64,000 bases of DNA from Anisakis pegreffii (Eukaryota; Nematoda; Chromadorea; Rhabditida; Anisakidae), in assembly GCA_035041965.1 (NCBI GenBank), contig JAPYMA010003047.1, positions 1 through 64,000 on the forward strand, read 5' to 3'. Position 1 is the stretch's first letter. Each line of letters opens with the position of its first letter. The translations under genes and the position numbers were made by a program. The notes beneath the pieces are model-generated. The model was not told the DNA's origin. It saw nothing but the letters and a program-made list of their open reading frames with translations, and ran no database searches. Of this stretch, positions 11,826 through 25,500 are shown one piece after another.

Positions 11826-14800
11826 CACTTAATGTTCACTCTGACGGATTTGGATCGTTGTTTTTCGCCAAAAATTCTCAAATTTTTTCTCCAAACCAAT
11901 CTCGTCACAGATGTCGACCTTTTTCAATCCTGATTGTGAACAATAACAAATGTTCGACGACGAACACTTCCACAACGTAGAAATTTCTGATTTTGGCGAT
12001 CAATACCACGAAATAATCACCTTAAAAGAGAATGATATTTGGGGTGAAAATGCCCAAATCAACTCCAATGTTTTTGTGCTTCAGCCGCAACAAAATCAAT
12101 TAATAGCATAAGAGTGTTAATTTTAAGAGATCAGAAAAAAACAAATAGGGTACTGATGCAATTTGTTGCCAGAAATATTTGCTGTCGCCAAAGGGGACGA
12201 AAGACCGTTGAGTTCACGGATGGTAATGCTTTCAAAGGATTTGAACTGCTGCAGTTTATATAGCCGGTGATTGAACGCAATAGAGGTGGGAGCGTTTCAT
12301 TGGGCTTTCTGAATTACAAAATATGTCGATAAGGGTATGGATCTTACGTAATTGGGATGACGACAGACGAATTTCAACTGATGTCACAATATTGCACAAC
12401 GATGTTGATCACACTGATGACGCAGCATGAGCGATATTATCAAAGGTTTTCGAAAGTATTCGAATTGACTAGCAATTTTGCCAAGCCAGTTACCAATGGC
12501 GATAATTCTCCCCTCTGTATCTCGACGGCTAGCTGCTAAACTGACGTAAAGAGCATCGAAACCTAATTGTCTCTTTACAAAATTGTGGTCGTAACGATGT
12601 GGCATCTATTGTGGCAGCGTGATCGATATTAAGAGCCGTTTGTCTGCGTAGCACTCAGGTACGCTCTTGAGAAATTTTTTTAAAAAAAAGCTCTCAACGC
12701 ATTGAAAATGAATCACGAACGCGAAGAGATAAAAGAAGAACATGAGAGAGGAACGACAAAAAGAGAACAGGCGAGATACTATGAGAAAAACATGGGAAAA
12801 GATAGAAAATATGAAAAATAGTAAGTTAAAAAATATTGTCAGAAGAAGAATTGAATAGAGTGACGGCAAGAAATCAACAATGGTGTGCATTGATCTTTTC
12901 GAATCAATACGTATCAATGTAGTGAATTTTTTCGAAATGAAAACATAAGCACCAAAGACCACAAATAAATAAAATGAACTGACATGAATCATTACGATTG
13001 TTTAAACAGAATTGTTGAGTTCGAATGTTTGCAGAGTTACCTGAATTACCTGGATCGGCCAGGCTATCAAACGTTTATAACGTTGCTGGCCACAATGCTC
13101 ACATGTTTCCGTGCGCATTGTTTTAGCCTCAATTTACGCCACTCCGCTGGCTAGGCGAGCAGCCAACCGAACACAATCGAGTAATTAATTAGTTGCCGTG
13201 AATACTTTGCATAATTAAACGCAGTCAAATACCAATTCAATAAATAATCATCACCCTAATAAAATAAATATTCCGCCGATCGCTCATTGCGATTGACGAA
13301 ACAACCACCGCGTCGTACTTATAAGTTTGCAAAGTGAATGGTCAAAAAAATGATTAGAGCCAAGATTTTGGCGCCGATTTTCGAGAGGCAATTCGAAAAC
13401 GGAAAAATGAAACGGTGCATTTTGAAATACTTTGACGTCAGTGAAACTTTTTCAGGTGTATTTTTGACAATCCAGTGTGTATTCAAGTGTCAATCAAAAC
13501 ATTCATGCGACGCGTGACTATGAATGACGACGGATCAAGAACGGTCATTTGATTGAAGCAAATTGCGCGAAACTTAAAAATTACTTTTTACTTAATCGAT
13601 GCCGATTTCTCGCTACTTCTTTGAATGCCTAACAGTATGAACTAGAGATCATTCATTCTATAAATTAGGTGCTAAATTACGTCGCGATCACAAATCTGGA
13701 TGAATTTCTTCACCGAAGTTGTTTTATTTTTGCAACGAACATTTAACGTCGAGTCACCTATCGACAATGCCATTTCACTTGATCAGTCTTGAGCAGTGAG
13801 AAAATTCTCCACCAGAACTGGACAAATGACTGTTCACGAATGAGATCGGCATAGAAAAATCAATGATATATGTACCCAATACACATTTCAAATTGGTGTT
13901 TTTCAATGAATAAATTTTTTAGAAATAAACACGAGCAATTAACAAGTTATCACTAAAAACACTGAAGAATGGAATAAGGATTGATGCATTGATATGGGAT
14001 CTCGGAGATAATACTCTTTTCAAGCAATCCGTATTCTGAGGGCTGCACAGCAGCCGGATGCTCTCTTTTACGGTTGAACTCTGCGCATTTGATCTATGTA
14101 TTGATGAAAACTATAAAGAGATCGTTTAAATACTCTCACTGCGATCGGTTTTGCTCATCAATCCTGTGTTTTCTTTATGCTATCAAATGGAAGAAGTTCG
14201 TTAACGAACGAAAGCTATGCATATTGGGGAGTGATTTGATTTAGTTTCACAAATACAGCTTAATTACTGATACTGAGTGATTTCTTCGTGCCGCCAAACC
14301 CTCCTCATTCGATTGCTCTCTCTAATTGTAAGATAGAAGGAGCAATTGATAGATAGAAATATCACGAGTTCCATTTGCACGTTGCCGTTATCCTCAGGTT
14401 TCCTAAGCATCACGATGGCTTCCTAGCGCTATCAGATAGGGTGAATCCTCTATATTATGAAAGCATACATGTTGTCAAGGGATCTTACTTTTTTTGCAGA
14501 GGTACGACTTCATTTGTAATGGGGATTTGTATGTGTAAGTGATTAGATTACAACGATAGTCTTTGAACATTTGATTTCTTCCTAATTGATCAACGATGCA
14601 CTGCTATACGAATGCTATACGAAGTTTCAGCAGCATTCCCAAGCCACCTTAATGATCAGGTTAGCTGAGAAAGTGTTTGTGAGTCTGAAATGGAAAGTAT
14701 TCACATCTGATATGAAAGTAGGAAAATTTTGCATCAAAACAATCCGATTCTATTGATTTCGTCGCAAATGTCTTCGTGAATTCTGCAGAAGAACCATTTC

Positions 14801-15497
14801 GGTCTATCTATTCGTTATGAGACGATATGAGCACCTCTGAAAGCTTTTTCTTTCGAGAGTTTCTCTCGAATAGGTAACGATATAGCGCGTTTCTTCGATG
14901 TCTATGCAATGGTTTTCATCATTGTCAGATAAGAACTGATAAATTTTATTGTGAACAAACACTGTGTGTTCACCACAACGACAACAACAGCGATTAACTC
15001 TCCTCAAACAGACAACTTATCAACTGTTATTGTCATTGTTAACATTTTTTCCTTCTTCTCTTTCACTTATCGTCTTGATTTTGGGTGAGGAACCGTTCGT
15101 TCTGTTGAAAAATGATGCGTTCATAAGGAACAGTTTAGTTGTGGCCTTGTATAAGCAAGCTCTTGCCGCAATTTCTTGCCAAAAATTCCAATTGCATACT
15201 ACATTGACGCTGGATTCGCGAGAAAATGAGCGATACGAATCCAATCATAGCGCTGTTTTGGATTGATTGCGTTTCTCCGCTAATTTCACTCACTGTCGCT
15301 TCGCCGAATCGTGCTCAGAAGATCGCACTTAACAAAGGCTCTTGCATCTAGCTAAGACTGAAACGATCGATGCCTCAGTAGTGTCCTAAATTGAGCTCAG
15401 GCCACACAGCCAAATGCTAGTTTCTGATGAAAGCTGTTCAATTGAAGCATCGTGAAATCGTGCTCAGAATTGCGTATTTCCGAATGGATTTTTGCAG
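11826..15497. other. Intergenic, one retroposon, no supported gene
   Basis: Apart from retroposon A1 (13038-13324) I see no gene. Open frames at 12357-12992 and 14804-15266 lack splice partners and recognisable domains. The start of the PB1/RS gene (minus strand) lies at the left edge, so its promoter should fall in the first few hundred bases here; no clear TATA-type signal was seen. Confidence 0.45.
13038..13324 (-). mobile_element. Short retroposon family A, copy A1
   Basis: A 287-bp copy is bounded by an 11-bp target duplication with one mismatch (GTTTGCAGAGT at 13027-13037, GTTTGCAAAGT at 13325-13335). Strand is assigned by taking the (AATCCAGGT)n end as the 3' tail; here the tail has two diverged units, seen as ttacctgaattacctgg on the plus strand. 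It is more diverged than copies A2-A4. Confidence 0.8.
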
Positions 15498-16694
15498 ATG
15501 GATCAGCCAATACGTCAGTGTGTGCTTGATGATGATCGCATCGAACCGAGTAATACTGGTGATGAAAATGCGAACATTTCCGGTGAATCTCAACCAGAAG
15601 CAAAGTCAAATGGCGCAACGCACGCAAATGAAGTGATCATGAATCAAAACAACACCAACGAGACCATTGTTTGTTCGCTATATTCGTTACAGTGAACGCA
15701 ATTCAATAAGCTTTCAGTTTCAATTCTTACTGAATTAGATAGTTTTATAAACGTAGTCAGAAAAGAGGTTAATATTTAGTTTTTGCAATCGGTGGATGCG
15801 CAGTTTTGATGATGTTAGTACTGAGAATATTATTAATTGTGGTGTGGAGGGGGAGGGGTGCCTAAGGAACCGTATGAATCGAGTAAAATATTATAAAGTA
15901 AGATAGATAAGGGCGAATTGGAATGTTGATGGAAATTTTGGTGTAAAACACCAGCTTCAGAACCCTTCAGTGTCAGAAAGAGCCCTGGACGTTGATGCCT
16001 CAAACGTAGCGCATCATTATTTTATCATTAGATTATAAGATATCTTACGTGAATTATAAGATATCATGAGACTATCTTTTCGATGACCATATTGCGCCTC
16101 TTAATAACACAGTCACAAATACCCAGAAGAAGCCTCTCTTCATTTATAGTTCATTTGATAACGTAATGAAATTCATTGAAAAACTGCAATGCATTCTTAT
16201 CGAGCGTCCTGAAATTTTTTAAAACTATTGTTGAAAAAACCACACAGATATCATTTAATGTCAAATGCTCACCATCATTTTTTTTTTCATAAATGTATTC
16301 ACTTTCATGGGGGAGGTTTTTGCCCGAAACTGAATTTCGCACCAATATTATTGATCAAGTCATCGAGTCTAAGCCAAGCAGCACTGATTTCGTTTGTATC
16401 TGCTCATTTTGTTCATGTTATCTTCATATGTATTTTTATCAGTGTCTCACATCGGATCAAGCATTCGAAATAATGATTCAATACGCGAATACGGACTCTT
16501 GGCAGACTGCTTTCGAACGTGTCATGGGCAGTGGCGATGGTGTTGGGGCTGGAACTGTGACCATGGACGACGACCGAACAAGTGAAACGGCACGCGGAAA
16601 TGCAGTCGATCAGGAAAGCGGGCTCAATGCGGCCGGTATCAATCGAACGAGTGTGTCCAATATTCTCATTGATGACATTGAAATGGGTGATTGA
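15498..16694 (+). CDS. Tentative two-exon gene, unrecognised acidic protein
   Basis: Exon 1 (15498-15668, 57 codons) starts at an ATG that directly follows tttttgcag, as in a trans-spliced gene. It is polar and rich in Asp, Asn and Glu. A GTTTGT donor in phase 0 can join it to exon 2 (16443-16694), which follows tatttttatcag and ends in TGA. The joined product would be 140 aa. Exon 2 begins CLTSDQAFEIMIQYANTDSW, a segment that looks like a folded helical region, then becomes Gly/Asp/Ser-rich and ends NILIDDIEMGD. I do not recognise the family. Other exons may exist, and the frame 16293-16442 upstream of exon 2 could be read through. Function is unknown. Confidence 0.4.
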
Positions 16695-17824
16695 TAAGTG
16701 ATTAATGCTAACGATGTGAATGCTGAATGGCGCATATCGAGCGAGCATTGCGGGGAGTTAAGGCATTCACTAGCACAATCGCCTTTCCCAGCTAATTGTC
16801 TCATTTCATCGAGCTCCAACTTTGTTATATACTCGGTTTTTGCAAAGTTCAGATCGTCTGAAGTTTGCGAAGACCAGAAAATGGGCTTGGAATAAGGCTT
16901 CTTAAGTGTGCTCGAACCTCATCGTGAACAGTGGCCTCATTCATCAGCTATGGCGTCATTAAGCTGAAGCCGAACAACCCTCAGTGAATCGTAACAGCTA
17001 ATTCGAATCGATGTTCTTGCCTTGACCGGCCACATTTTTTGCAAGTTCCCTTCCTTAGTGGATCTTTCGAAGAGCGCAGATGCCAATCCTCCAATCTAAG
17101 AGCACTCTTTCAATCAAAGCAATTCACTTCCGATATCAAATCAATTGCAATATTTGTTTCTGAGTGTGATATTTTGAAAGGATATATTTTTAAGGTTATA
17201 TTTTAAAACGATCAACGTTTAAAATGTCTTAATTTCGAAGCGTCACAACCTCATACCGTTTCAATGCCTAACGCCATCATCGAGGCCTAAACTTTCCCTG
17301 AATCCTGCGCTAAAACTAAAATTTTCTGAATAATCAGTTCAAAAACTATGTGGTTTCAAACCAATTGGCCTAAGAAATGCTTTCGGCTTACGAAGGAAAT
17401 CTCCTTGAAGGTGAGCATTATCATTGAAATGTTGATCATTAGTTACGCTCTACTTTTTAGCAATATCACTGTTGTTGTTGATATTCGTTGTTAGGGTTTT
17501 GTTATCGTTAGATTATTGATCATAATTGTTTGAGATTATTATTTTGATCAGTATGTTCTGTTGATATTCTGGTGGTTATATGCGGTATTACAGGTGTCTA
17601 CCTCGAGTTATGTCGTTCCCGATTGTACGTCACCTCTCAGAAAAATATATCGAAAACTAAAAATCAAGTTTAAGTTACTTTATTTGACCATACACCCATC
17701 CGCCACAAATATTTGAATTGGAATATTACTAAAAAAGCGTTAAATGTACATGAAGTCATGTAACTGCATACTGCTTAGGAATAGAAGTGTATAAATATTT
17801 GGGCGGCACGATACGGAGACAAGC

Positions 17825-17950
17825 AACATCGACCTAAGTTGCCTTTCCCAGAATCAACTACCGACGTAAGGTGAGGTGTACCTGTGTTCTAGTTAATGAG
17901 CACTGTTTTGATTGTTGCTTTCCGTCGGCTCGCGGCTAACGCTTCATTGA
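17825..17950 (+). repeat. Repeat shared with 3.2 kb
   Basis: CGACCTAAGTTGCCTTTCCC...GGTGTACCTGT...GATTGTTGCTTT matches the segment at about 3215-3350 with many substitutions. It is the second of two copies seen. Confidence 0.4.
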
Positions 17951-18133
17951 CCTTACCTCTAATTCTATGATTGCTACTGTTCTGATTATGATGATTTGAT
18001 TCAATTCACCCCTAATTCAACACTGTGTTTTGTAAATATTTGCTCTGAAGCGTGCATCTCAAATTTTTTCTACGCACAGCATTGGAATCTTCCGTGTAGC
18101 ATCCAGAATTTTAACAAGTATTCGCAGCATTTG

Positions 18134-18423
18134 GGTTATTACTTGTTACTTACACATCGAGCGGTTGTTTTGTTGATGGCGGTTAGCGATCGGCGGAATG
18201 TTTATTTTGTAGAGTTATGATTATTTATCGGATTGGTATTTGGCTACGTTTAATTGTGCAAAGTATTCACGGCAACTAATTAAATACTCGGTTGTGCTCA
18301 CTTGGCCTGCTCGCCTAGCCAACGGGGTGGCTGAAATCAACGCTAAAACAGTGCGAACGGAAACATTGCGAGCATTGTGGCCAACAACGTTATAAACGTT
18401 TGATAGCCTGGCCAATCCAGGTA
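18134..18423 (+). mobile_element. Short retroposon family A, copy A2
   Basis: A 290-bp copy is flanked by a perfect 14-bp duplication, ATTCGCAGCATTTG, at 18120-18133 and 18424-18437. This is the clearest target-site duplication of the family. It begins GGTTATTACTTGTTACTTAC and ends GGCCAATCCAGGTA, with a single tail unit. It contains a reading frame on the minus strand that is shared with copies A3 and A4, but I do not think it is coding. Confidence 0.9.
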
Positions 18424-19043
18424 ATTCGCAGCATTTGCTGTATGGGTAGAACAGAATGCATCTGAATGATTGTTCATCGCTTGATGACGTTTGAGACTTC
18501 AAATTCAGTGACCAGCATTAACTAGCAATGAATTGATGTAGCATTTTCATTTTGAAATGTGATTCAAATGGTTTGGCTCGATAATAATGTCGTTATTATC
18601 GCTGGCCGCGCTAAAAAAAGGATGCGAGTGAATGAAAAATGTGATATGAGTGATATTGGTGATAACGGAGAGGCATAAACTCGTGATGAGTTCTTAAATA
18701 AATTTCGGTTGATTTCTCAACGAGAACAATTTATTAATGTAAGGCATCAATCACCATGGGCGGTTTTGAAAATCAAATCAAAATTGAGCCGCCTGTGTCC
18801 AGAGCATCAAAAAATTTTAAAATAACAAGCAATTAAACAACCGAAACAATTTGCGATACTAGATTCGTAACCGGCATTGCTTTTCACCTTACAATTAGGC
18901 AATCAACGTTCAGCTCAATGAATTCATTGCTTAGCATTCTATGATGAATGTGCTCTGCTCTTACCTGAACGATCGTCTTAACGGAAAAATATGATCGAAC
19001 GTAGCAAAATTCTCGACATCCTAATAAAAGATACTCGCTAAAG

Positions 19044-19235
19044 CAGCGGTCCTCACATTCAGGTGTTCCTTCTACCCGTTCAGTGGTCTGGCAGGCCGTT
19101 ATTACCCCCCTCCTGCACCTGCTGCCGCAATAATACCAGTTCTACGCGTAAGGTCAGAATTAATTTTCCGACCACTTCAATGCTCTCTGATATCCTCAAG
19201 TTACCAAAAAATAGGCAATTTCTCCCAGATAGTGT
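19044..19235 (+). repeat. Dispersed repeat family C, copy 2
   Basis: CAGCGGTCCTCACATTCAGG, then a core with GGTCTGGCAGGCCGTTATTACCCCCCTCCTGC and AAGGTCAGAATTAATTTTCCGAC, matches the family C consensus seen at 25.4 kb in the opposite orientation. Confidence 0.55.
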
Positions 19236-19500
19236 CCTCTGTTCTAGAGGAATTCCCTTACAATTTACTCGCCTGGTTACGAACCTGCACACAGAGTCCA
19301 CCCACGCAAATACAACGATCGTAAGTGCGCTGTGTACATTATGAATTCAGTGTTGATCACCGATACTGGCTGATTTGTTCAAATGATATCAAGGTACGTC
19401 GTCCAAAGTCTGTCGAATAGATAAGCCGTGCAAATTAACGATGCTAGTCAAAATGGCTAGTGAGCGCTTGGTGATGGCGAGTCTTCAGTCGTCGAATTCA

Positions 19501-22500
19501 TTACAGTTTACAGACGAACTGTGAGAATTCTGGTGTAAAATCACTGCTACTGGCCACATCACGCAACTTCTTCCGCCTCATCGACTCAACAATAGCGTGC
19601 GTTTCACGTCCTCGTGTCTCGGGCAAGTACAAATACAAATAGATCAACGCGGCTACGGATGGCACGATAAACAGTGGCACAAATGTATACGCACCAATAT
19701 GCTGCAATTGAAAAATATCACTTAATTGTGAAGTGAAATAAAATCTGAAGTTTGTGAACTGCTCATAATACCGAGAAGATCACCAAAACTCACGTGGTAC
19801 AGTTGAATAGTGGTGAAGTTTGTGATCGTTATGAGAATATTATTAATTGCATAACAAAGACAGAAAACACTCGAACGATGCTTCTGTGGTACGAGTTCAG
19901 GACCAACGAACCATGAGATCGGTCCGAGCACCATACTGAAATCGACTTGGGCAATTAAAACATTGTTTTTGCTCGTGTCATCTGACAATATTTCGACGAA
20001 TCTTGAAGCGGTGGTGTGGCTAGAAAGTCACAGATGCAACTAACTGATTATCTTGGAATAACTAGTAATCGCACTCAAATACCCTAATAAATACTCTATT
20101 GAAATGATGAACTCTGCAGAAAACATCAATTAATGTCAATGGGATTCATCACAAAATCTTTCGGGAACAAGGAAAAAGAAGGTCTCTGAATAAATTGGAC
20201 TCATAAGCTGGAATTACAACATCTAGCTGAATGAATGTGAGCAGCTTATGAGCAGGCATGAACGTATAGCTAGAACCAGTGATAGGCCTGGTCGCCGAGT
20301 TTCGGTCAGACGGTGAATCTAATTTCAGGCTCAAGCCAGCTAAACTTTCTGAATTCAAGCCGTTTGTTAGTGCTGGAATTACATCTAGGTCGCACTAAAA
20401 GTGTTTTGCCGTGAATTTGTAAATGCTCTACTTATTACTTTTGCTCCAAGATCATGTTTTCCACCACCCAATTCGTCTGGATGAAATGAGAGCGTAAAAG
20501 TGAACCCAACTGACCCGTATGCAACGCAGTAACAGGCCATAAACCCTAAACTGGCATACTTCAGCCACCATAGCGTTGAATGATGCGTTATGACCGAGAA
20601 GATTACGAAGAGCAGAAGAAACGAGTAGGACAATGCACCGAACAGCAGAAGCAACAGTCGTCGTGGGTATCTGTCAATGAATGTTGAGCCCAAAATTGAG
20701 GCTATCGTCAAGACGACCATCATTGTCGTTGAAGAGATTTCGGCCACTTCGCTGAAATTACGGCCATTTCAACGAAAAAATCATCAGACTCGTCAAAAGC
20801 GCCTACGAGGAATTGTCTGGTTTTTTGGTCATTTCAGTTGTCACTTTTTTTGATCTGTTGTCATTTTTTCGCCAAACTTCAAATTTCAACAGCCAGAATT
20901 CTCGAATTGAATTGAGATTTGAGTCTTATGCTTTGAAATGTCCAATTTTTTCAGTTATGCATGTAACATATGCTGCCGTAAACATCGCGAATGGTGTTTG
21001 TCGGATTTTCGGAAGCCGCACGAACGAATTGTATTTCATCAGGAATTCACAATCAAGTGATAAGTGCGGCGGAAAAACATTTCACTGAATTGAGAACGTT
21101 TCGAAAGTCGGCGGAATATGTGAAGTGAAAAAATTGCTAATCGCTTCTGTGCTTTGGGCTTGATCAGGTTCATTTGAGGCAATGAACAATCGAATAATAA
21201 GTTGATTAGATGTGAATGCGTTGAGATCAAATACTGCTTGAGAGCGTGGATAACGAGAGATTTATCGGATTTGTGAGCGGAACGCAGAAATTTTTCAGTC
21301 GGAAATGACAGCGATCTCACTCACCTTCGAATGCCAATTTCAGTGAAAAATGACGTTGACGACTGCAAAACTGGATAGAACGAAAGCGTCAAGACGAAAA
21401 CCAAACACGATAGAATCAGTGCTTGTCGTAGATGCCATGTGCAGAAGATTTCCTGAAAACTCCGCCGATTTCCTCTTCATTTCAGCCGGTTTAGCTATGA
21501 AAGCTGCCAGACAATCAAGTGCAAATTGCACGACAAACTAAGTCAATCGCAATGAAATTGTCACAAACGAGATGCTCTTAACTCTTCAACAGATCAGAAT
21601 GCAAGCTCTCTAAAGTAGCTGAATCTTCTGATTGAAGCAAAACACTCGGTTGCTTGAATCCATCGCTTCAAGTGTAATCGTCTTTGAAACTCCCGAAACA
21701 CTGCGTTCATCTGATGACTGACTTTCCATCAACTCCTGCTTTTAGACAGCGCCAAAGGAAATCAGGAAGTAGATCAGGAAAGCACAAGGACTGGAGGATA
21801 AAAGAGAAGCGGAACCATGAGATAGCACATCGAATAACTCACCCGAATATTACTCCGTTTAGAATCGCCCTCTTGTTGGGATTCTCGCATATACTCGTCA
21901 AGTAATGTTTCATTTTCCTTCTTCCGTCCCTGATAGAACTCCAGTGATTTGAGTGCGCCTACACGATCGTTTCTGAAATTTGACTATTCCTAAACTGAAG
22001 CCACATAAATTTCTGCACTTTGCATCAAATTAAATGATGGATTTCCACCGTTGAAAATTTGTTATCGTCGAACATTTTGTAGCGGCATTGTCAGCGTTCA
22101 GTGAGCCTCGGATCAACTTCCTAACTCTCCCCTCCCCTTCCCCCTCCTCGCTCATCAAAGAAAACAGATTTAGTCTCGCCGATTGACTCCTCTATTCGAG
22201 AAAACTCACGCACTAGTCAATTAGAGTCATGCTGATGAATGTTAATCAGTTATATGACCACTTTGCCGTCAAATTCACTGCTATCTCAAAAGAGCAAAGT
22301 TTTGATGGGCCTGAGTCGAAACTAAGCCTTCTTGATTATCTCTTGAATGAGACTTAAACTTTGTCAAGGATTTTGGAGCGACGCTGACTCGAATTCACGC
22401 CTTCTGAACAGATCGTCGGATCCTCAAAGCCCAGCATCTAAACACCACTTCACTATCGGCCCATTTCTCAAGCATTTCTAAGTGATTTAAGTACTATCTT

Positions 22501-25500
22501 CTTTGTATGCTGGCTTTTCGCGCTAGTCGCCACATTCATCGCAATACATATCACTTTGGGCATTCTTTGATTCAGCTATATCCAGAACTAATAAATAAAC
22601 TATATCCAGCTATAGTTTATTTATTACTTGTTAATTACACATCGAGCGGTTGTTTTGTTGATCGCGGTTAGCGATCGGCGGAATGTTTATTTTGTAGACT
22701 TATGAATATTTATCGGATTGGTATTTGGCTACGTTTAATTGTGCAAAGTATTCACGGCAACTAATTAAATACTCGGTTGTACTCACTTGGCCTGCTCGCC
22801 TAGCCAGCGGGGTGGCTACAATCAAGGCTAAAACAGTGCGAACGGAAACGCGAGCATTGTGGCCAGCAACGTTATAAACGTTTGATAGTCTGGCCAATCC
22901 AGGTAATCCAGGTAATATCCAGAACCACTAGCCCGTTTCCGTTGAATTTCGTCAGTTCTCAGTGTATATCCCTATTTCAAAGTTTCTCTTTTCATAACTC
23001 TGATGCGATGAGCCCTAACAATAAACTACGTTTTCAGCGAATATACTGTGCTGAAAAAGTTTAGCGATGTCGTTTCACTTGACGGCTGATTGAAACAACA
23101 GCCAATTTGTTCGCATCTCAATCTGATAGTGTCAAGACAGTTTGGCGAAGGTCGTGGAAGTTTTTCATTGCTTCCTCCCGTTCCGATTCCAGTTGCGAAA
23201 TCTCGATTCGAACCGAAATTCGACGAAAAAGAATTCAGCGAAAAAATGTTCTCGATCATGCGTTGACAGAAAACGTAAAAATTACAACCGGTTTCCAGGA
23301 GCATCTTATCATTTTTTTGAATCATATTATTTGAATGGAAGAATTTTATCTCGTCGACATCAACTAACATTTTTTACCAGTCCCCACCCCCTCCCCCTTT
23401 ACCCCCGACTTTTCACAGAAGACGAGACATATTGTCAATATTTTGCTGGAATATGAACGCTTTTTTTTCAAATTTCAGATGGCCTCAAAAGCTCAATCGT
23501 TCATTATTCCATTCTTGATGGAAATTTTTTCATTTCATTTTGCTTCGGATAATTGCTCATCAATCTTTATCAGTTACTGAGAGCAAACGAATGAACGCGC
23601 AGGTGTTCTTGAGAGAGCAATTAATTAGTCACTGTTCAAGTGCATACATTCATTGTAGTGTAACCAAGTCGAATATCATTCTCAAAACATAAAATATAAT
23701 TAAGCGTTCTGTTTGGGTCATATCTTAAATTCTTTGGCTTTATGTTTTATGTTTTGAGAATGATATTCGACTTGATTACACTAGTTTGGGTGTGCGGTGA
23801 GCAGATAAACGCAAAATACGGCTGCCTTGGTGTGTGCAGAAACAAAATTTCTGCTGATATGATTTGTGGAAATTTCTCTCGACAGAATGACGACTTTGCA
23901 AATTCAGTCGATCAAGTGAAACCGATGTAATAGATTTTGAACGTAATTAATTATCGTCGTTTCGTTTCAAGTGACGACTGATTTTGCACTGCATATTTCA
24001 TTCTTCCAGAAGTGTCGAGTTCAGGTGGAACTAATATGAGCCGCCTCATCGAAAACTCTATGAACCAAAATTGCAGTTACGCGAAGCTTGAATGGGAGCT
24101 TTTTCACCCTAAGTCTGACTGATTTGCATCATCAGTTACTACCCAAAACTCTTCTATGCAGAGATAAGCAAGCAACAAAATGGTTTGAGCATGTGAAAGA
24201 GTTATTTTCAACGAGTTTGGCATATAGGATATGTTCACAGAAGGGTTGAGAATCTAAAAATGAAATTCCGATGTCCACCAAACGAACACTCCCCGATTGG
24301 TGCTCTTCGAATTTCCGTGATAATCTACCCAACTGTAGGTCACAGGGACAATGGTTCCATTTTCCAAAGGTCACCATTCCCTTTCGAAACACAACACATT
24401 TTCAGTGATTCTAGCGAAACACAATGTGAACCAACATCGTTTTATCTATGTGCCGTGTTTGATTTATGTGCCTTCTTGAGAAAAAAATTTCGTTCTAGTC
24501 TTGAGCACTTACTTCCTTGTGATCAGCATGAAGTTCACATGCCGATGAGTACTTCTCTCAAAAGACCGGTTCTCTTCAGATGTAATCGGGAATTATGCCA
24601 CTCTATCTCGCACCAGCAAATGACGAGGTTGTAACAAGTGTAGTTAAGAGTGTAACACTATCTCTGCGTGAATTTATGCTGCTTCAATAGTCTTTAGAGT
24701 ATTCGAATGCGAATGTAAACTTTCCACAAGGCAAATAAACTCTATTTTGACAAAATTTCTCATTTTTGGGCAATTGAGTACAGTCAGAAGGCTTTTAAAG
24801 TTTCTGATGAGAGCCGAAACTCTTCATGTTTACAATCTGTAGCATTTCACTGAATTGCTGACATTTTGCTAAATTTCATTCGAGGGCGCATTCGAGACCT
24901 AGCGCTTTGAATACGATGCCCGTGATGGATCCGATTATGAGATTCAACAAAGACCTGAGTCTTTGGGCGAACTTGAGTATGACTTAGATTTGAGGTTGAC
25001 AACAGACTTTTGTTTGATCATTTTCCCTGCACTCGAATGCAAAAACTTGGTGTTGATGGTTGTTTGTAGATTGATGCAATGAATTACGGTAATTCAAATA
25101 GCGCTAACCGAGTGATCATTAGGAATTTTGGTGTTTCCGGAATGAAGAGAAGGAAGATGACGAAGAAAACTTGTGGGATGATTGAAACGCCAAGAAGTAG
25201 AGGTAGTGAATGGCCCAATACCGATCGCATTCCCAACACCAAACCGAGAACACACATGAAACCGTAACCGATTTCACCCAAAAAACTGAACGCACCACGC
25301 ATTCCCAGTGGTGAGCATTCCTTGAATACATTGACAATTTTAAGAATCTTGATTTATTCAACTGTTCAACTGCATACTATTCCAGCACTTAAGCTCTAAG
25401 ACAGGGATGCTCATAGGTTAGGAGGGGGAAATTACCCATTTTTTGAGTAATTTGGGGATGTCACGGAGTAATGAAAGGAGTCGAGAAATCAGTTCAGACG

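Larger units (their letters stand above)
16695..19500. other. Intergenic, repeats only
   Basis: This lies between the tentative 15.5 kb gene and the 3' end of the GLUT-like gene. It contains a repeat shared with 3.2 kb (about 17825-17950), retroposon A2 (18134-18423) and a family C copy (about 19044-19235). The open frames at 17996-18502 fall in or beside A2. The remainder shows nothing recognisable. Confidence 0.5.

Noticed and set aside
24260..24634. 124-codon plus-strand frame in GLUT intron 4
   Set aside because: No recognisable motif, an overlapping frame of similar length lies on the other strand, and it is inside a transporter intron.
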